6,991 nt of DNA from Scatosoma sp964459515 (lineage in GTDB: Bacteria; Bacillota; Clostridia; Christensenellales; Borkfalkiaceae), in NCBI GenBank assembly GCA_964459515.1, contig CAYWML010000065.1, positions 1-6,991 on the forward strand, given 5' to 3'. This document shows positions 5,244-6,991 of the stretch, one piece after another. The notes under the pieces were generated by a model that searched no databases, had not been told where the DNA came from, and was given only the letters and a program-made list of their open reading frames with translations. Numbering within the stretch: the stretch's first letter is position 1; the number at the start of each line of letters is the position of its first letter. The position numbers and the translations under genes were made by a program.

Positions 5244-6143
5244 TTAGAGGAAACGACGGGCTTCGAGGAAGAAGTTCCAACGGCGCGTTGTCATTTTTTC
5301 AATGCGCGCGTAATCGGAAGCGGTGTGCAAAATGTATCCTTCGCCGAGATATACGGCTACATGCCCCACACGCTCTATGCCGCTGTTGTTTTGACGGCTT
5401 TCGTTGGTGAAATACATGCAATCGCCGCGACGGAGCGCGCTTTTCGTTACGGAAACGCCTTGCTTTATCTGCGTACGCGTGGTGACGTCGAGAAGTACGT
5501 TCGCGCCCTTGTAGAAAACGTATTGCACCAAGGACGAGCAATCGAATTTTTGCTTGTCGAAGCCCGAAAGAAGTTTGCCTTTTCCGTCGTGCAGGCGAAT
5601 AGCTCCGTATATGTACGGCGTGCCGAGCAGAGAATAGCCTTCGTCTAATACCTGCTCCGTCGTTTTATCGGCTTTCGGCAAAGTGAAAACGGCGGCGTAA
5701 GCGGCGTAAAGGTAGGCGGTTTGATTTCGGTAACGGGTTTTGTACCAGTTGCCGATTTTGTCGGTGACGGCATAGATTTCGTCTTTATACGCTTTGCCGA
5801 GCGCGGCGTGTTGCGTGCCTGCGCCTTTACGCAGGTATACGTCGTTGCCGAGTAGGCGTATGTATTGCGCGCTTTCCTTTTTCGGCGTTTCGGTTGCGTC
5901 GGGGCTGCTTGCGCTTGCGGAAGCGTCGCTATCGCTGTCGTCGACACTGCTTTCGGTACTTTCGCTGCTGCTTTCTTCGGCAGGGGAGCTTTCGGCTGTT
6001 TCGAGACTTGTGCTTTCGGAGAAGAAGGAATCGCCGTTCGACGCGGAAACGCCGTCGTCTGTTTTCGAGTCGGCGCAAGCGGCTATGGGGTGCAACAACG
6101 CGACGACGAGAAGAAGCGCGGTTGCGGTTTTGATTTTTTTCAT
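5244..6143 (-). CDS. SH3 and NlpC/P60 domain cell-wall hydrolase lipoprotein
   Basis: A 299-residue lipoprotein predicted to be an envelope endopeptidase cutting peptide stems of peptidoglycan. A hydrophobic signal ends in the lipobox IAAC with the lipidated cysteine at 23. Residues 29-91 are a Ser/Asp/Glu-rich spacer that would extend the enzyme into the wall. Residues about 93-153 resemble a bacterial SH3 domain (DVYLRKGAGT, then IGNWYKTRY), usually a wall-binding module. Residues about 160-299 are the NlpC/P60 domain: LLGTPYIYG (172-180), catalytic Cys202 in FDCSSLVQYVF, His261 in VGHVAVYLG and His273 in ILHTASD complete the usual Cys-His-His triad. The start at ATG 6143 is supported by AAGGAAAG ten bases or less upstream and by the signal peptide. 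It is convergent with the beta-helix lipoprotein gene and divergent from the small acidic protein gene. All key residues are present; the exact bond cut is unknown. Confidence 0.93.
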   Translation of the reverse strand: MKKIKTATALLLVVALLHPIAACADSKTDDGVSASNGDSFFSESTSLETAESSPAEESSSESTESSVDDSDSDASASASSPDATETPKKESAQYIRLLGNDVYLRKGAGTQHAALGKAYKDEIYAVTDKIGNWYKTRYRNQTAYLYAAYAAVFTLPKADKTTEQVLDEGYSLLGTPYIYGAIRLHDGKGKLLSGFDKQKFDCSSLVQYVFYKGANVLLDVTTRTQIKQGVSVTKSALRRGDCMYFTNESRQNNSGIERVGHVAVYLGEGYILHTASDYARIEKMTTRRWNFFLEARRFL

Positions 6144-6160
6144 GTTTATACTTTCCTTAG

Positions 6161-6178
6161 AATGGTATTTCGTCCATT
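6161..6178. promoter_or_regulatory. Inverted repeat at the NlpC/P60 transcription start
   Basis: AATGG (6161-6165) and CCATT (6174-6178) are inverted arms eight bases apart, covering the expected start point and touching the -10 box of the NlpC/P60 promoter. Its ATGGTAT half (6162-6168) is shared with the palindrome in the neighbouring promoter at 6324-6340. The role as an operator is inferred and weak. Confidence 0.3.
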
Positions 6179-6204
6179 ATACGATAAGTTTTTCGTTCTG
6201 TCAA
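6176..6204 (-). promoter_or_regulatory. Consensus sigma-A promoter of the NlpC/P60 gene
   Basis: On the minus strand TTGACA (6204-6199) and TATAAT (6181-6176) are both perfect, with a 17-base spacer. Transcription would start near 6169, leaving a leader of roughly 25 bases. This predicts strong, growth-linked expression unless repressed. Confidence 0.92.
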
Positions 6205-6248
6205 TAGGGGAAAATTGGGCGGAATGCCAAAATGCGGCAGGCAGGGAC

Positions 6249-6267
6249 GCGTTGAGCGCATAAAACG
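6249..6267. repeat. Short hairpin repeat (copy 2)
   Basis: GCGTTGAGCGCATAAAACG differs by one base from 1657-1675 between dut and trmB. Here GCGTT (6249-6253) can also pair with AACGC (6264-6268). It lies between the two divergent promoters, outside both cores. Confidence 0.4.
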
Positions 6268-6298
6268 CAAAATTAAATTAAAAGCGAAAGACAAGGAA

Positions 6299-6340
6299 CA
6301 ACCGCTTGCGAAAACGTTGCGGTTATGGTATAATACCATA
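6299..6340 (+). promoter_or_regulatory. Extended -10 promoter of the small acidic protein gene, with palindrome
   Basis: TTGCGA (6306-6311), a 17-base spacer, TGG and TATAAT (6329-6334) form a good sigma-A promoter with an extended -10; transcription would start near 6341. The -10 box lies inside a perfect odd-length palindrome, TATGGTAT-A-ATACCATA (6324-6340). A second inverted repeat, AACCGC (6300-6305) and GCGGTT (6319-6324), brackets the -35 box. Both placements are typical of repressor sites, but no regulator is encoded in the window. Confidence 0.85.
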
Positions 6341-6369
6341 GGTGCGCGGCTTTGCGCTAAGGAGGCACT

Positions 6370-6579
6370 ATGTCGGAGTTGGATATTTTGAAGCTGTTGC
6401 AAAGCTACGGCGAGGAAACGGAGCTGGGCGACTTTTCGCCTGAGGAGCTTCGGGAATTGCTGGATAGAATGCAGGCGGACGGCGAGCCTTTGCCGATGAC
6501 GAAAGAGGCGTTTAAAGAACGGTATTTTGCTTATTACGACGACGTGAAGGACAAGTCTTTGAAAAAACAGGATTGGTAA
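6370..6579 (+). CDS. Small acidic protein of unknown function
   Basis: A 69-residue protein I do not recognise. The gene is well supported: AAGGAGG (6359-6365) four bases before the ATG and a strong extended -10 promoter about 35 bases upstream. The product is acidic, with about 18 Asp/Glu against 10 Lys/Arg. It has no signal peptide, membrane segment or cysteine, so a cytoplasmic soluble protein is expected. Residues 2-13 and 23-36 (SPEELRELLDRMQA) look helical; a Gly/Pro break (38-42) follows, then a charged aromatic stretch (EAFKERYFAYYDDV, 46-59) and a Lys-rich tail ending in Trp. This could be a small helical adaptor or regulator, but that is speculation. It lies divergent from the NlpC/P60 gene and 191 bases before pyrH, which has its own promoter. 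Confidence 0.8.
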   Translation: MSELDILKLLQSYGEETELGDFSPEELRELLDRMQADGEPLPMTKEAFKERYFAYYDDVKDKSLKKQDW

Positions 6580-6646
6580 TACGCGTTTCGGCGGCGAAAA
6601 AACGGAAGAAAACGGCTTTTTCGACGAAAGAAAGACGACTTTTCGG

Positions 6647-6677
6647 AAAAAATAACGAAATAATCGATATTTTTTTT
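6647..6677 (+). terminator. Possible AU-rich terminator
   Basis: AAAAAATA (6647-6654) can pair with TATTTTTT (6668-6675), within a run that ends in eight T residues. The stem contains no GC pairs, so termination would be weak. It is the only candidate between the small acidic protein gene and the pyrH promoter. Confidence 0.3.
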
Positions 6678-6706
6678 GAAATACTATGGATTTCTGCGGA
6701 AGAATA

Positions 6707-6715
6707 TGTTATAAT
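6707..6715 (+). promoter_or_regulatory. Extended -10 promoter of pyrH
   Basis: TGT followed by TATAAT (6710-6715) is an extended -10 element. The -35 region at the right spacing (around TGGATT) is poor, as is common for extended -10 promoters. Transcription would start near 6722, giving a leader of about 49 bases. Confidence 0.75.
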
Positions 6716-6730
6716 GGTTACAATGTGACG

Positions 6731-6745
6731 GCGCGCGGTGCGCGC
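6731..6745 (+). promoter_or_regulatory. GC-rich leader hairpin of pyrH
   Basis: GCGCGC (6731-6736), loop GGT, GCGCGC (6740-6745) form a perfect all-GC stem near the predicted 5' end of the pyrH mRNA, seven bases before its AAGGAGG. It could stabilise the transcript or affect ribosome access. It is not followed by a T-run. Confidence 0.6.
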
Positions 6746-6751
6746 AAGACG

Positions 6752-6758
6752 AAGGAGG
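6752..6758 (+). promoter_or_regulatory. pyrH ribosome binding site with long spacing
   Basis: AAGGAGG is a full Shine-Dalgarno sequence but lies 12 bases before ATG 6771, longer than the usual 5-9. No alternative ATG, GTG or TTG in frame lies closer, and family similarity begins at the ATG, so the start stands. Confidence 0.7.
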
Positions 6759-6770
6759 ATTATTTTTATC

Positions 6771-6991
6771 ATGCAGCCAAAATACAAAAGAGTATTGTTG
6801 AAACTTTCGGGGGAAGCGCTTGCGGGGGAACAACGCTTCGGCTTAAATCACGAAGTGATCGCACCCGTCGTGGAGCAGATCGTGCAGATCCATAACATGG
6901 GCGTGGAGGTCGGGCTCGTTATCGGCGGCGGCAATTTCTGGCGCGGCAGACAGGGGACGAGTATGGACCGTACGACGGCGGACCACATGGG
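6771..6991 (+). CDS. pyrH: UMP kinase (uridylate kinase), 3' end missing
   Basis: Phosphorylates UMP to UDP with ATP, the entry to UTP and CTP synthesis, in the cytoplasm. The bacterial enzyme is a hexamer of the amino-acid-kinase fold, usually about 240 residues; 73 are visible before the window ends. Family motifs are clear: YKRVLLKLSGEAL (5-17) with Lys11 and the SGE loop of the phosphate site, VIGGGNFWRG (50-59), and the UMP-side segment MDRTTADHM (65-73). The gene is usually found after rpsB-tsf and before frr. Here neither rpsB nor tsf precedes it, and it has its own promoter and a leader hairpin. Whether frr follows cannot be seen. Confidence 0.95.
   Translation, partial: MQPKYKRVLLKLSGEALAGEQRFGLNHEVIAPVVEQIVQIHNMGVEVGLVIGGGNFWRGRQGTSMDRTTADHM

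Noticed and set aside
4995..5648. A 217-codon plus-strand open frame running through the terminator and into the NlpC/P60 gene
   Set aside because: It crosses several hairpins and a strong terminator and then runs antisense to a gene with complete catalytic motifs.
5794..6263. Plus-strand open frames opposite the 5' part of the NlpC/P60 gene
   Set aside because: They are antisense to the Ser/Asp-rich spacer and signal peptide, with compositions (Cys/Arg- or Leu/Ser-rich) expected from reading that DNA backwards.
6686..6895. A 69-codon frame overlapping the pyrH promoter and start
   Set aside because: It begins inside the promoter region, without a ribosome binding site, and reads pyrH out of frame.
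1..6991. CRISPR array, tRNA, rRNA, insertion sequence, prophage or defence system
   Set aside because: No regularly spaced repeats, cloverleaf sequences, transposase or integrase motifs were seen on either strand. The repeats found are intergenic hairpins only.

Overview
The window looks like chromosomal DNA of a low-to-mid GC Gram-positive bacterium, most likely an uncultured gut-type member of the Clostridia. This is an inference. It rests on strong AGGAGG-type ribosome binding sites, consensus sigma-A promoters, two lipoproteins of Gram-positive style (one NlpC/P60 with an SH3 domain, one Cthe_2159-like beta-helix) and a clostridial-looking FAD-dependent dehydrogenase. I saw no transposase, integrase, phage gene, CRISPR array, tRNA or rRNA.

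Layout. Positions 1-2374 (+) hold a compact cluster: the 3' part of a COG2509-type FAD-dependent dehydrogenase, then dUTPase (dut), then tRNA m7G46 methyltransferase (trmB). The gaps are 15 and 48 bases and no promoter is visible between the genes. A strong hairpin terminator ends the cluster (2456-2483). After a 354-base intergenic region containing a large inverted repeat and a perfect -10 box comes a 740-residue lipoprotein (2729-4951, +). It has a Cys/His-rich N-terminal module and a two-part beta-helix of the cellulose/pectin-binding Cthe_2159 type. Its 3' region repeats the two-hairpin terminator cassette seen after trmB (5086-5148). A convergent gene (5244-6143, -) encodes an NlpC/P60 cell-wall hydrolase lipoprotein with a perfect TTGACA-17-TATAAT promoter. 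Divergent from it is a 69-residue acidic protein of unknown function (6370-6579, +), whose -10 box lies inside a perfect palindrome. The window ends in the first third of pyrH (UMP kinase, 6771 onward), which has its own extended -10 promoter and a GC-rich leader hairpin.

How the genes relate. dut and pyrH are both pyrimidine-nucleotide housekeeping genes but lie in different transcription units, and trmB is tRNA modification. The central lipoproteins are surface proteins: one probably binds polysaccharide and the other probably cuts peptidoglycan peptides. Nothing points to a defence or mobile system. The most interesting points are a TrmB with a rewritten catalytic motif, intergenic hairpin cassettes repeated at two gene ends, palindromes overlapping promoter cores, the odd architecture of the beta-helix lipoprotein, and an unrecognised small acidic protein upstream of pyrH.
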